DNA from: Rhizobium rosettiformans | Lineage (GTDB): Bacteria; Pseudomonadota; Alphaproteobacteria; Rhizobiales; Rhizobiaceae | Reading direction: 5' to 3' | Assembly (NCBI RefSeq): GCF_016806065.1 | Contig: NZ_CP032405.1 | Coordinates: 1 to 64,000, forward strand | DNA: 64,000 nucleotides | Shown: piece after piece, positions 37,494 to 46,159 of the stretch | How the letters are laid out: each line of letters opens with the position of its first letter | Position numbering within the stretch: the first letter of the stretch is position 1 | Made by a program: the position numbers and the translations under genes | Notes under the pieces: model-generated | What the model was told of the DNA's origin: nothing | Database searches by the model: none | Seen by the model: only the letters and a program-made list of their open reading frames with translations

Positions 37494-38696
37494 ATGACTT
37501 TTCTGATCTGGTTTGCCGCGATCGCGCTTCTCGCCCAGCTTGCAAGCATCGCCATCGTCCTCTCCGTCAAGCTCCGCCACAAGAACCGAGAGGCTGCGCC
37601 AACGCCGCGCCCGCCGGTCACACTTATCCGCCCGATCTGCGGGCTGGAAAACAATCTCGAGCGCTGCCTCGCCTCCTCCTTCCGGCTCGATTGGCCGACA
37701 TATGAGATCCTCTTTTGTGTCGCGAGAGCCGACGATCCGGCCGCGGCCCTCGCGCGCCGACTGATGGCGGACTATCCCGAAATCCCATCGACACTCCTCG
37801 TCGGCGAAGATCCCTTCAGCGCCAATCCCAAGCTGAACAACGTCATCAAGGGCTGGCGCTCCGCCCGCCATGAATGGATCGTCATGACCGACAGCAACGT
37901 GCTGATGCCATCTGACACCATCGAGCGCATGATCGCCCGCTGGGACGAGCGGACCGGTCTCGTCTGCTCGCCGCCGGCGGGAACCGAGCCGGAGAACGCT
38001 GGTGCCCTTCTCGAAAGCGCCTGGCTCGACAGTTTCCAGGCTCGCTGGCAGCTCTTCGCCGACGCCTGCGGCTTCGGCTTTGCCCAAGGCAAATCGATGC
38101 TGTTCAATCGTCATGTGATGACACAGCTCGGCGGCTTCGAGCGACTGGGCGACGAAGTCGCCGAGGATGCCGCCGCAACACTGCTGATCCGCAATGCGGA
38201 CCTCAAGGTCCGTATCGTTCACGAACCCTTCCCACAGCCGCTCGGTCCCCGCGATATCAAGGCTGTCTGGAAGCGCCAGTTGCGCTGGGCGCGCTTGCGC
38301 CGCGCGTCTTTCCCGCTTTACTTCCTGCCGGAGATCCTGACCGGTGCCGCCTTGCCGATGGCGGCCATGATTGCGCTCGCGGCGACAGGCACATTGCCGC
38401 TCATCGCCCCGATCGCCTATCTTGCCACCTGGTATGGCGCAGAAGTTCTGCTCGCCAGAAGCTATGGCTGGCCGAGCGGCTGGCGGATCGTTCCGGCCAT
38501 GCTCGCCCGTGACCTGTTGCTGCCGGGGCTGTTCGTCGCGGCCTGGTTTGGCAGCGGTTTCGAATGGCGCGGCAACGCGATGACAGTCGCCGACAATGAC
38601 AACAGCCGCACGGCGCGCTTTCGCACCGCAGTCGCCCGAACCCGGGACAGAGCGCGCGAAAAGGCGCGAGCGCTGGTCGCAGCCCGCAACCACTAA
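37494..38696 (+). CDS. Family GT21 ceramide glucosyltransferase-like glycosyltransferase
   Basis: 400 residues. An N-terminal membrane segment precedes the GT domain; C-terminal hydrophobic segments follow it. Catalytic features of processive-type/GT21 enzymes are visible: MTDSNVLM near residue 130, EDAAATLLIRN near 220 and the (Q/R)xxRW motif as KRQLRWARLRR near 260. GT21 enzymes transfer sugars to ceramide or diacylglycerol; rhizobial and agrobacterial members make glycolipids. The acceptor here is not known. It lies 81 bp after dedA in the same direction. Confidence 0.85.
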   Translation: MTFLIWFAAIALLAQLASIAIVLSVKLRHKNREAAPTPRPPVTLIRPICGLENNLERCLASSFRLDWPTYEILFCVARADDPAAALARRLMADYPEIPSTLLVGEDPFSANPKLNNVIKGWRSARHEWIVMTDSNVLMPSDTIERMIARWDERTGLVCSPPAGTEPENAGALLESAWLDSFQARWQLFADACGFGFAQGKSMLFNRHVMTQLGGFERLGDEVAEDAAATLLIRNADLKVRIVHEPFPQPLGPRDIKAVWKRQLRWARLRRASFPLYFLPEILTGAALPMAAMIALAATGTLPLIAPIAYLATWYGAEVLLARSYGWPSGWRIVPAMLARDLLLPGLFVAAWFGSGFEWRGNAMTVADNDNSRTARFRTAVARTRDRAREKARALVAARNH

Positions 38697-38711
38697 GGCG
38701 CATCTTCCCAC

Positions 38712-38749
38712 GAAAAAGCGGGCAGGACCGCATAGCGATCGCTGCCCGC
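38712..38749 (-). terminator. Terminator of the GMC dehydrogenase operon
   Basis: On the minus strand GCGGGCAG and CTGCCCGC form an 8-bp stem, followed by TTTTTCG. It is 23 bp downstream of the GMC stop codon and also lies just after the convergent glycosyltransferase gene. Confidence 0.75.
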
Positions 38750-38771
38750 AAGAGGGAGGTAGTCCCGCCGC

Positions 38772-40343
38772 TCAGATGGTGCCTTGGCCCATCTGCTCGG
38801 CGATGTAATCCGCCTGGCGGATCGCAAGAGAGACGATCGTCAGGGTCGGATTTTCGGCCGCTCCGGTGGTGAACTGGCTACCATCGGAGACGAAGAGGTT
38901 GCTGATGTCGTGTGTCTGGCCCCACTTGTTGACGACCCCGTCCTGCGCCTTCTCGCTCATGCGGTTGGTGCCGAGATTGTGGGTCGACGGATAGGGCGGC
39001 GTCGGGAAGGCACGGGTTGCCCCCACTGCCTCATAGAGGGCCACGCCCTGCTTGTAGGCATGGTTGCGCATGGCCTCGTCGTTCGGATGGTCCGTAAACC
39101 ACACATCCGGGATCGGCATGCCATATTTGTCCTTGAGCTCACCATGCAGTTTCACCGCATTCTGCTCCTGCGGCATGTCCTCGCCGACGATCCAGAGGCC
39201 AGCCATATTGGCATACTGGTCCATGGCCGAGGCAAACGACCGGCCCCAGCCACCCGGATCCAGGAAGGCCGCCATGAAGGGCACGCCGAGCGCCAGCGTC
39301 TCGAGCTCATAGCCGCCGACGAAGCCGCGCGACGGATCGTGCCTTGCCTCGTCACGGATGATCCCGGCCATGGTCGTGCCGCGGTAGAAATGCACCGGCT
39401 TTTCGAAGACGGCATAGACCGAACCGGTGGTGTGGCGCATGTAGTTCTTGCCGACCTGGCCGGACGAATTGGCCAGACCATCGGGAAACTTCGATGAAGC
39501 GGAGTTGAGCAGCAGGCGCGGGCTTTCGATCGAATTGCCGGCAACGCAGATGATACGGGCCTTCTGGCTCTGCAGATTGCCATCCTTGTCGGCATAGACG
39601 ACGGCGGTCACCTTGCCCGTATCGTCATGCTCGATCTTGACGACATGCGAGTTCGGCCGGACTTCGAGCTTGCCCGTCGCCTCGCCCTTGGGGATTTCCG
39701 TATAGAGCGTCGACCACTTGGCTCCCCATTTGCAACCCTGGAAGCAGAAGCCCGTCTGCTGACAGCTCATCCGGTCGTCGCGATCGGCCGAATTGATCGC
39801 CATATTGCCGGTGTGACAGTCCTTGTAACCGAGCTTGTCGGCACCAGCCTTCAGGATCTTGAAGTTGTTGTTGCCGGGCAACCCCTCGATGCCGTTGGTG
39901 CGGGTCACGCCCATCTTGTCTTCGGCCTTGGCATAATAGGGCTCGAGATCGGCCAGCGTGATCGGCCAGTCGAGAAGATTGGCGCCCTCGACCTTGCCAT
40001 AGTGGGTCAGAGTCTTGAACTCGTGCTCCTGGAAGCGGAGCGACGCGCCCGCCCAATGGGTGGTGGTGCCACCGACCGCCTTGACGATCCAGGCCGGCAG
40101 ATTGGGGAAGTCTTTTGCCACCCGCCAGCCGCCACCGGTGGTGCGGTGGTCGAGCCAGGCGAGCTGGGCGAAACTGTCCCATTCGTCGTTGATGAAGTCC
40201 TCGTGCTCGATACGGGCACCGGCTTCGAGCACGACCACGTCGATACCCTTTTGGGCAAGCTCGTTGGCGAGCGTGCCGCCGCCTGCACCGGAACCGATGA
40301 TGACGACCACGCTGTCGTCGTTGAGATCATAGGGCGCTGCCAT
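38772..40343 (-). CDS. GMC-family oxidoreductase (gluconate 2-dehydrogenase flavoprotein subunit type)
   Basis: 523 residues. An N-terminal FAD motif (VVVIIGSGAGGGTLANELAQ) and the GMC C-terminal segment (STHNLGTNRM, then FTTGAAENPTLTIVSLAIRQA) are present. The length and the upstream subunit-3-like gene match membrane-bound gluconate/alcohol dehydrogenase flavoproteins that oxidise polyols or sugar acids in the periplasm. The subunit-3 protein carries a Tat signal that would export the complex. The substrate is unknown, and no cytochrome c gene accompanies it. Confidence 0.88.
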   Translation of the reverse strand: MAAPYDLNDDSVVVIIGSGAGGGTLANELAQKGIDVVVLEAGARIEHEDFINDEWDSFAQLAWLDHRTTGGGWRVAKDFPNLPAWIVKAVGGTTTHWAGASLRFQEHEFKTLTHYGKVEGANLLDWPITLADLEPYYAKAEDKMGVTRTNGIEGLPGNNNFKILKAGADKLGYKDCHTGNMAINSADRDDRMSCQQTGFCFQGCKWGAKWSTLYTEIPKGEATGKLEVRPNSHVVKIEHDDTGKVTAVVYADKDGNLQSQKARIICVAGNSIESPRLLLNSASSKFPDGLANSSGQVGKNYMRHTTGSVYAVFEKPVHFYRGTTMAGIIRDEARHDPSRGFVGGYELETLALGVPFMAAFLDPGGWGRSFASAMDQYANMAGLWIVGEDMPQEQNAVKLHGELKDKYGMPIPDVWFTDHPNDEAMRNHAYKQGVALYEAVGATRAFPTPPYPSTHNLGTNRMSEKAQDGVVNKWGQTHDISNLFVSDGSQFTTGAAENPTLTIVSLAIRQADYIAEQMGQGTI

Positions 40344-40442
40344 GTTTTCCTCCCGGGAAATCCGTCAATTGGGTAAGCGCCGCCGCTCCCATCCGCGATG
40401 GGCCTCCTTCCGGCGACGATGAATGCGTGTCGTTAAGGTCGC

Positions 40443-40973
40443 TTAGAGCCAGGTGATGTCGTCGAACCCGCGCTCGATATAGCCGCCCTTGGAATAGGAC
40501 TCGCCCTCGTAGCCGAAGATCGGCCAGATCTCCTTCTGGTTATAGAGGCTGACCACGAGGTCGCCGCGCACCGCCTGGAAGAAGGGCGTCGTCTCGATGT
40601 CGCGCAGGATGGCGACCCGATCGTCTTCCCAGCCAAGCCCGCGATAACCGCCGGCACCCGCTCTGCTGTCGAGGTCGGCAATGCCCTCTTCGATCAGCGC
40701 CTTGTGCTTCTCATCCTTGGCCGCCATCGTATCCTGGCCCTTGACGGCGGCCGCATAGAAACGATCAGCAAGCTGGTCATGCGGATAGATGTCGCGCGCC
40801 ATCTTGATCAGCGTCGCGAGCGTGTCCGGCTTCAGGGCTGTCGCCTCCAGGCCCCAGGCCTGGTCGGGACAGATGACAGCCGTGCCGGTTACCATCAGCA
40901 CGGCGCTTGCCGCACCGGTCTTCAGAAGCTGGCGGCGTGACATGCCGCCGGTCTTGTCGAGTATCGTAACCAC
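40443..40973 (-). CDS. Gluconate 2-dehydrogenase subunit 3 family protein with Tat signal
   Basis: 176 residues from a GTG at 40973, which has GGGAGGAG 6 bp upstream; a longer frame to 41048 lacks a site. A twin-arginine signal is clear (MSRRQLLKTGAASAVLMVTG), so the protein should be exported folded, together with the flavoprotein. The rest matches the small gamma subunit (MARDIYPHDQLADRFYA, then EIWPIFGYEGES). It is 99 bp upstream of the GMC gene. Confidence 0.88.
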   Translation of the reverse strand: MVTILDKTGGMSRRQLLKTGAASAVLMVTGTAVICPDQAWGLEATALKPDTLATLIKMARDIYPHDQLADRFYAAAVKGQDTMAAKDEKHKALIEEGIADLDSRAGAGGYRGLGWEDDRVAILRDIETTPFFQAVRGDLVVSLYNQKEIWPIFGYEGESYSKGGYIERGFDDITWL

Positions 40974-41096
40974 GTCATTCTCCTCCCATGAGATGATGCG
41001 CAACGGCCAGTCTGCCGTCTGCGGTGGCAGGCGCGATACCGCGCCCACCGGCTGCGAAGCAAAGAAGGCCAGGGCTCCTCTTCCCCGGCCATCCGA

Positions 41097-41492
41097 TCAT
41101 TTGTACCGACCGTGCCGCTGCAGGACCTCGATCTTGTAGCCGTCGGGGTCGGTGATGAAGAAGAAGCGGGCAAGCAGCACGCCATCGCGGTTGAACTCGA
41201 CGATCTTGCCCGGGTTCAGGCCGAGATCCGTGAGCCGCTTGTGTTCGGCGTCGAGATCCGAGACGCTGACCGCAAGATGGCCGTAACCGGTCCCAAGGTC
41301 ATAGGCCTCCTCGCGGCCCTTATTGACCGTGAGCTCGAGCTCGAACTCACTCTCCGCATTGCTGAGATAGACCAGAGTGAAGGTTTCGAAATCGAGACGT
41401 TCCGCGACTTCCAGATCGAAGGCCTGAACGTAGAAGGAAACGGATCGGACCTCTTCGAGGACACGGATCATCGAATGGATCATTTTGGCCAA
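41097..41492 (-). CDS. Glyoxalase/VOC-family protein (lactoylglutathione lyase-like)
   Basis: 131 residues with two beta-alpha-beta modules of the VOC fold. Candidate metal and active-site residues appear in MIHSMIRVLEEVRSVSFY, FELELTVNKG, YGHLAVSVSD and YKIEVLQRH, closely following GloA (His, Glu, His, Glu). GloA converts the methylglyoxal-glutathione adduct to lactoylglutathione. It is 123 bp upstream of the subunit-3 gene. Confidence 0.85.
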   Translation of the reverse strand: MAKMIHSMIRVLEEVRSVSFYVQAFDLEVAERLDFETFTLVYLSNAESEFELELTVNKGREEAYDLGTGYGHLAVSVSDLDAEHKRLTDLGLNPGKIVEFNRDGVLLARFFFITDPDGYKIEVLQRHGRYK

Positions 41493-41722
41493 TGGGCTGC
41501 TCCTTGCATGCTGACAGATGTCATGCAGAGAGGATGTCGCGATTTTCCGGACGGCTGGTAGCAGCCCATTACCGCAGCCGATTTTTTTCGCCGGCAGATG
41601 TGTCCATTCTTCCCACCCGGGCGAGGCAGTTTAGAGAATACGGAAATTGACCAGAGCAGCGGCGCACAACATAATGCCCCAAAAGACTTGAGACCGAAAA
41701 AGACATCAGGGAGGAGCATGCC

Positions 41723-42031
41723 ATGTGTGAAGTCTTCGCAGGACAGGATCCGGGCCGCTATCGCGCGGTCAACCGCTCCGTCCGCATCGGTGGTCATTCC
41801 ACCAGCATCCAACTCGAAGCCGCCTTCTGGGTGCTGATCGACGAGATCGCAGCCAGCCAGAATTTCTCGACATCCCGTTTTCTGTCGACGCTCTACGACG
41901 AAGCTTTGGAGATCAACGGCTCGGTGTCGAACTTCGCGTCCCTGCTGAGAACGAGCTGTCTCATCTACCTGATGAGCAAGGCGCAGAACCCGGCACAGCC
42001 GCCGGAATTCCACATCATCGCCGCCGAGTGA
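41723..42031 (+). CDS. Ribbon-helix-helix domain protein
   Basis: 102 residues; GGGAGGAGC precedes the ATG. The central part (NRSVRIGGHSTSIQLEAAFW followed by two helices with SRFLSTLYDEAL) fits the RHH_4-type ribbon-helix-helix family common in rhizobia. It could be a DNA-binding regulator; its targets are unknown. It stands alone between the VOC gene and the convergent Ldh gene. Confidence 0.82.
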   Translation: MCEVFAGQDPGRYRAVNRSVRIGGHSTSIQLEAAFWVLIDEIAASQNFSTSRFLSTLYDEALEINGSVSNFASLLRTSCLIYLMSKAQNPAQPPEFHIIAAE

Positions 42032-42100
42032 ATTCAAGAACGTCGCGCAGCTTGCGTGCCATGCGCTGTTGCCGATGAGCTTGAGCGCAAGCGAACTCGC

Positions 42101-43093
42101 TCAGGCGATCGCACGGATCGCTGCGACCACCTCGTCATCGATCACGACGCCTTCGGCCTCGGCACTACGGGACAGAGCCTGCCCCCGCCTTCCTGGAATG
42201 CGTGCCCCTTCCTGCGCCCCGATTTCATCCGCCAGCAGCGCCAGACGAGAGAAGACGCCAGGCCCGCCCGTCGCCGTGGGATCGATGGCGATGATCGTCT
42301 GACCGAGCGCCACGGGCGGCCCCTTGTCGTCGAACAGGGAGGAGGCCTCGAAGGCATAATTGGCACCGATGAGTCCGGCTGAAAGAATCTCGACCATCAT
42401 TGCAAGCGCTGCCCCTTTCGCACCGCCGAGCGGCGCCATGAAGCCGTCCATTGCACGGTTGGCGTCCGTCGTCGGCTGGCCATCGGCATCGAAGGCCCAA
42501 TCGTCGGGGATGGCCTCGCCCTTCTGCCGTGCCGCCATGATCTTGCCGCGCGCCACCTTGGAGAGCGCCAGATCGACGACAATCGGCTCGCCATCCTCGA
42601 TCGGCACGGCAAAGGCGATGGGGTTGGTGCCATAAAGCGCCTTGTTGCCGCCCCAGGGCGCCATGGAGGCCGGCGCATTGGCAAACATCAACGCCGCCAG
42701 CCCGCGCTCTGCAAAACGCGCGACCGTCAGCCCCATGACACCGGCATGATGCGAGCGGTGAATGGTGGCGATCGCAATGCCCTGCTCGCGCGCCATGCCG
42801 GGCAACATCTCGACGGCAAGATCGAGCGCCGGATAGGCGTAGCCGTTCATCGCATCGATTGTCAGCACGCCCGGCATCGGTCGCGACGCTTGGGGCCTTG
42901 CCCGGCCATCCACCTTACCGGCCCGCGCCTGGGCACTGTAGGCCTCGACCCGACGCAGGCCGTGACCGCCCTGCCCGGCAGCTTCGGCGGCAACAAGCGC
43001 GCGGGCGACGGATCGCGCATTGGCTTCATCCACGCCGGAACGGTTCAGCGCGTCGACGACCAGCGTCTCGGCTTCTGCAAGTGTGAGCTTCAT
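42101..43093 (-). CDS. Malate/L-lactate dehydrogenase (Ldh) family oxidoreductase
   Basis: 330 residues. The Ldh_2 family pattern is seen: GHGLRRVEAYSAQARAGK near residue 40, ATIHRSHHAGVMGLTVARF near 110, and GTNPIAFAVP. These NAD(P)-dependent enzymes reduce or oxidise 2-keto/2-hydroxy acids and related imino acids. It follows the aldolase gene by 33 bp, so the two probably act in one sugar-acid or hydroxy-acid pathway. Confidence 0.9.
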   Translation of the reverse strand: MKLTLAEAETLVVDALNRSGVDEANARSVARALVAAEAAGQGGHGLRRVEAYSAQARAGKVDGRARPQASRPMPGVLTIDAMNGYAYPALDLAVEMLPGMAREQGIAIATIHRSHHAGVMGLTVARFAERGLAALMFANAPASMAPWGGNKALYGTNPIAFAVPIEDGEPIVVDLALSKVARGKIMAARQKGEAIPDDWAFDADGQPTTDANRAMDGFMAPLGGAKGAALAMMVEILSAGLIGANYAFEASSLFDDKGPPVALGQTIIAIDPTATGGPGVFSRLALLADEIGAQEGARIPGRRGQALSRSAEAEGVVIDDEVVAAIRAIA

Positions 43094-43126
43094 CGAGGAT
43101 CCATCAGTGTATCGGGAAAAGCAGGA

Positions 43127-43903
43127 TCAGCCGCGCATTGACGCTGCGAGATTGGCAGCGGCAGCGGAGAGCAGGCTGACATCCGTGGAGGAGGCAAAGA
43201 AGCGGATACCGGCCTTGCGCGCCATCGCAAGCATGGCCGGATCGCCGGACATGATGCCGACCGGCTTGCCGGCGGCAACACTCTTGCCGATCACGGTTTC
43301 GACGGCCTGCATGACCTCTGGATGCGTGGGGTTGCCGCGGTGGCCCATATCGGCCGCAAGGTCGGCCGGTCCGATGAGGATCGCATCAACACCTGAGGTC
43401 GCAATGATCGCATCGGCATTCTCGACGCCAAGCCGGCTTTCAATCTGCGCGATCAGGCAGACTTCGGCATTCGCCGTTTCCGCATAGTCGGCAATACGAC
43501 CGAAATCAGAGGCACGGCCCAGGCTCGCGCCCATGCCGCGGATGCCCTCCGGCGGATAGCGGAATGCTTTCGCCAATTTCTCGGCCTCTTCCTTGGTCTC
43601 GACCATCGGGATCATCACCGTCTGCGCGCCGATATCGAGCGCCTGCTTGATCAGCCAGCTTTCGCCGACCGGCAGGCGCACGACGGGATGTGCCGGATGC
43701 CTTGCCACGGCGGCGAGCTGTGCGGCCATCAGCGGAATGTCGTTCGGCCCATGCTCGCCATCGATCAAAATCCAGTCGAAGCCAGCCCCGGCACAAACTT
43801 CCGCAACATGCGGGCTCGCTAGAGCCACCCAGAAACCGACCAGCAGGTCGTTGGTGTCGTAAAGGGCGGCCTTGAAGGCATTCTTGGGGGCGGGCATGGG
43901 CAT
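43127..43903 (-). CDS. HpcH/HpaI-family aldolase
   Basis: 258 residues. A (beta/alpha)8 class II aldolase of the HpaI/GarL group: FDWILIDGEHGPND near residue 40, TVMIPMVETKEEAEKLA near 95, and DAILIGPADLAADMGHRGN near 175. It cleaves 2-keto-3-deoxy acids such as 2-dehydro-3-deoxyglucarate or 4-hydroxy-2-oxoheptanedioate to pyruvate and an aldehyde. It is upstream of the Ldh gene, likely in one operon. Confidence 0.92.
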   Translation of the reverse strand: MPMPAPKNAFKAALYDTNDLLVGFWVALASPHVAEVCAGAGFDWILIDGEHGPNDIPLMAAQLAAVARHPAHPVVRLPVGESWLIKQALDIGAQTVMIPMVETKEEAEKLAKAFRYPPEGIRGMGASLGRASDFGRIADYAETANAEVCLIAQIESRLGVENADAIIATSGVDAILIGPADLAADMGHRGNPTHPEVMQAVETVIGKSVAAGKPVGIMSGDPAMLAMARKAGIRFFASSTDVSLLSAAAANLAASMRG

Positions 43904-44083
43904 TCTCCAACTGCAGGACGTGTCGACACGGTGTGTTCAAGGCGCAAGATGCGCTCTGGCGGACGCAGACCGCAAGGGCCAATCCAACGCCTTTGGTACG
44001 GCTGCCGGAGGCCAAGCAGAGTTGAAGCCGAACGGTCCGTCGTGATACGGGCAGCCGAGACCCCAACGCGCAGGAATTGTCCC

Positions 44084-44752
44084 ATGCTCCCCTGGATCCA
44101 GCTCGACACGGCCAAGATACCCGGCGGCGGCGAATTGCGCTTGAAGAGCCGCGGCACCGAATTCTCCATCATGCTCGGCACCAACGAGCTGATGAACAGC
44201 CGCCTCAGCGGCTCCGAGGAAGCGCTCGCCACGCTGGCCTTCGAGCGGATCGCTACCCACAAGCGCCCGCATATCCTGATCGGCGGCCTCGGTATGGGCT
44301 TCACGCTGCGCGCAGCGCTTGCCGTCCTGCCTCAGGATGCGAAGGTGACCGTAGCCGAACTCGTGCCCGCCGTCGTCGACTGGGCGCGCGGCCCCATGGC
44401 CGAAATCTATGCCGGCAGCCTCGACGACCCACGCGTGACCATCCATGTCGGCGATGTCGGTGCGCTGATTGCCAAGTCAAAGGGCCAATTCGACGCGATC
44501 CTGCTCGACGTCGACAACGGGCCAGATGGCCTCACACGCGAGGCGAATGACGGCCTCTATTCCCATGACGGGATTCGCAAATCCAAGTCGGCGCTAACCC
44601 GCGGCGGCGTGCTCGGCGTCTGGTCGCAGGGGCCAGATCCCTACTTCACACGCCGCTTGAAGGACTGCGGCTATGGCGTGGAAGAGATTCCCGTCCGCGC
44701 CGGGAGAACCGGTCGCGGCAAGAAGCATGTGATCTGGATGGCGAAGAGCTGA
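44084..44752 (+). CDS. Spermidine-synthase-like methyltransferase-fold protein
   Basis: 222 residues from the ATG at 44084 with AGGA upstream; the frame is open a further 51 codons. The fold of spermidine synthase/SAM-methyltransferases is evident: ILIGGLGMGFTLRAAL (motif I), KVTVAELVPAVVDWAR, and FDAILLDVDNGPDGL. It lacks the full polyamine-binding signature of SpeE and may act on another substrate. It is single, followed by an inverted repeat element. Confidence 0.8.
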   Translation: MLPWIQLDTAKIPGGGELRLKSRGTEFSIMLGTNELMNSRLSGSEEALATLAFERIATHKRPHILIGGLGMGFTLRAALAVLPQDAKVTVAELVPAVVDWARGPMAEIYAGSLDDPRVTIHVGDVGALIAKSKGQFDAILLDVDNGPDGLTREANDGLYSHDGIRKSKSALTRGGVLGVWSQGPDPYFTRRLKDCGYGVEEIPVRAGRTGRGKKHVIWMAKS

Positions 44753-44810
44753 AAGGCTCAATGCGACGGCACTGCTTCGACCTGGCCAGTAGCGCGGCTT
44801 CGACCTGGCC

Positions 44811-44971
44811 GATACCCCCCTCTGCCCTGCCGGGCATCTCCCCCACAAGGGGGAAGACTGGCTACTCCGCTAGCCTGGCGCCCCCTTTGGCGCCGTAAAG
44901 GCAGCGGCAAGCGCGACGCCCCGTTCTCCCCCCTTGTGGGGGAGATGCCCGGCAGGGCAGAGGGGGGTGTC
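44811..44971. repeat. Inverted repeat of two 43-bp arms (rhizobial intergenic palindrome type)
   Basis: Arms 44811-44853 and 44929-44971 are reverse complements with one mismatch in 43. They contain the motif CTGCCCTGCCGGGCATCTCC. The 75-bp spacer has no reading frame of note. Such CCCTCTGCCCTGCCGGGCAT palindromes are widespread in rhizobial intergenic DNA. It fills the 245-bp gap between convergent genes and may form a cruciform or long RNA hairpin. Confidence 0.85.
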
Positions 44972-44997
44972 GCCACGGCAAACCGCGGCTGAGAATT

Positions 44998-45981
44998 CTA
45001 CCCCCACAATCCACGCGGCGGCAGCGGCATCACCGCGCCGTCATAGGCAATGCCCGGCTCGCGGTCCCGCGCCAGAAGCAGCGGCCCGTCGAGATCGACA
45101 AAGGCAGCCCCTTGGGCCACCAAGAAGGCCGGGGCCATGGCAAGCGAGGTGCCGACCATGCAGCCCACCATGATCCCGAAGCCGGCTTCAACTGCCGCAT
45201 CGCGCATCAGAAGCGCCTCGGTCAGCCCACCCGTCTTGTCGAGCTTGATGTTGACGGCGTCATACTTGCCGCGCAACGAAACGAGCGATGCCGTGTCATG
45301 GCAGCTCTCGTCGGCACACACGGGCAGGACACGATCAAGGCCAAAAAGCGCATCGTCGCGGCCCGCCGGAAAGGGCTGCTCGACCAGCTTCACCCCGAGA
45401 TCGAGAAAGACAGGCGCCAGCGCCTTGTATTGCTCAAGGCTCCATCCTTCATTGGCATCGACGATGATGGCGGAGTTCGGCGCACCCGCCCTGACGACCC
45501 GAATGCGTTCCACATCCCCCTCGCCGCCGAGCTTGACCTTCAGAAGCGGCCTGTGCGCCTCCTTCTCCGCCGCTGCCTGCATGCTCTCGGGCGTACCGAG
45601 CGACAGTGTATAGGTCACCGATAACGGCTTCGGCTCTTGTAACCCAAGAAGTCGCCAGACCGGCTGCCCTGCACGCTTGGCCTCCAGATCCCAGAAAGCG
45701 CAGTCGAGCGCGTTGCGCGCTGCCCCCGGCTTCAGCCGGTCCTGCAGCCCAACCCGATCCAACCCTTGCGCCACCTCCGGCACGAGCGCCGTCAGCACCT
45801 CGACGACACTCTCGACCGTCTCGCCATAACGCGCATAAGGCACGCATTCGCCCTGCCCCCCATGCACGCCGTCCGTCAGCCTGACCGTGACCACCTTCGC
45901 CTCGGTCTTCGAGCCGCGCGAAATCGTGAAGCTCCCGGCAATCGGGAAGCTTTCCGGCGTAACGGTCATCTGGACAGGCAT
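44998..45981 (-). CDS. L-Ala-D/L-Glu epimerase-like enolase-superfamily enzyme
   Basis: 327 residues from the ATG at 45981 (AGGGAGA upstream). Enolase-superfamily residues are in order: KVKLGG with the catalytic lysine pair, IIVDANEGW and VEQPF and CADESC as metal ligands, and VNIKLDKTGG as the second lysine. The DES and KLDK patterns match dipeptide epimerases that recycle murein peptides. Specificity cannot be proven by sequence alone. It converges on the inverted repeat at 44.9 kb. Confidence 0.88.
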   Translation of the reverse strand: MPVQMTVTPESFPIAGSFTISRGSKTEAKVVTVRLTDGVHGGQGECVPYARYGETVESVVEVLTALVPEVAQGLDRVGLQDRLKPGAARNALDCAFWDLEAKRAGQPVWRLLGLQEPKPLSVTYTLSLGTPESMQAAAEKEAHRPLLKVKLGGEGDVERIRVVRAGAPNSAIIVDANEGWSLEQYKALAPVFLDLGVKLVEQPFPAGRDDALFGLDRVLPVCADESCHDTASLVSLRGKYDAVNIKLDKTGGLTEALLMRDAAVEAGFGIMVGCMVGTSLAMAPAFLVAQGAAFVDLDGPLLLARDREPGIAYDGAVMPLPPRGLWG

Positions 45982-46159
45982 AGGCGTCTCCCTGCGGGAC
46001 ACCCCGCGAATCGCTGCTCTTGCACGAAGAAGCAATCCTTTCTATATCCGTCAACAATCGGACCGGTACCGGCCGCGGGCGAAAAAGCCCGCAATGCCTG
46101 AAGCCACATCCCCGCGCATTGCGGGCTGAACGGTCGCATGAAGCACAGAGACGAAGCCC

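Noticed and set aside
41480..42037. 185-residue minus-strand frame
   Set aside because: It is antisense to the RHH domain gene at 41723-42031, which has a good ribosome site and a family match.
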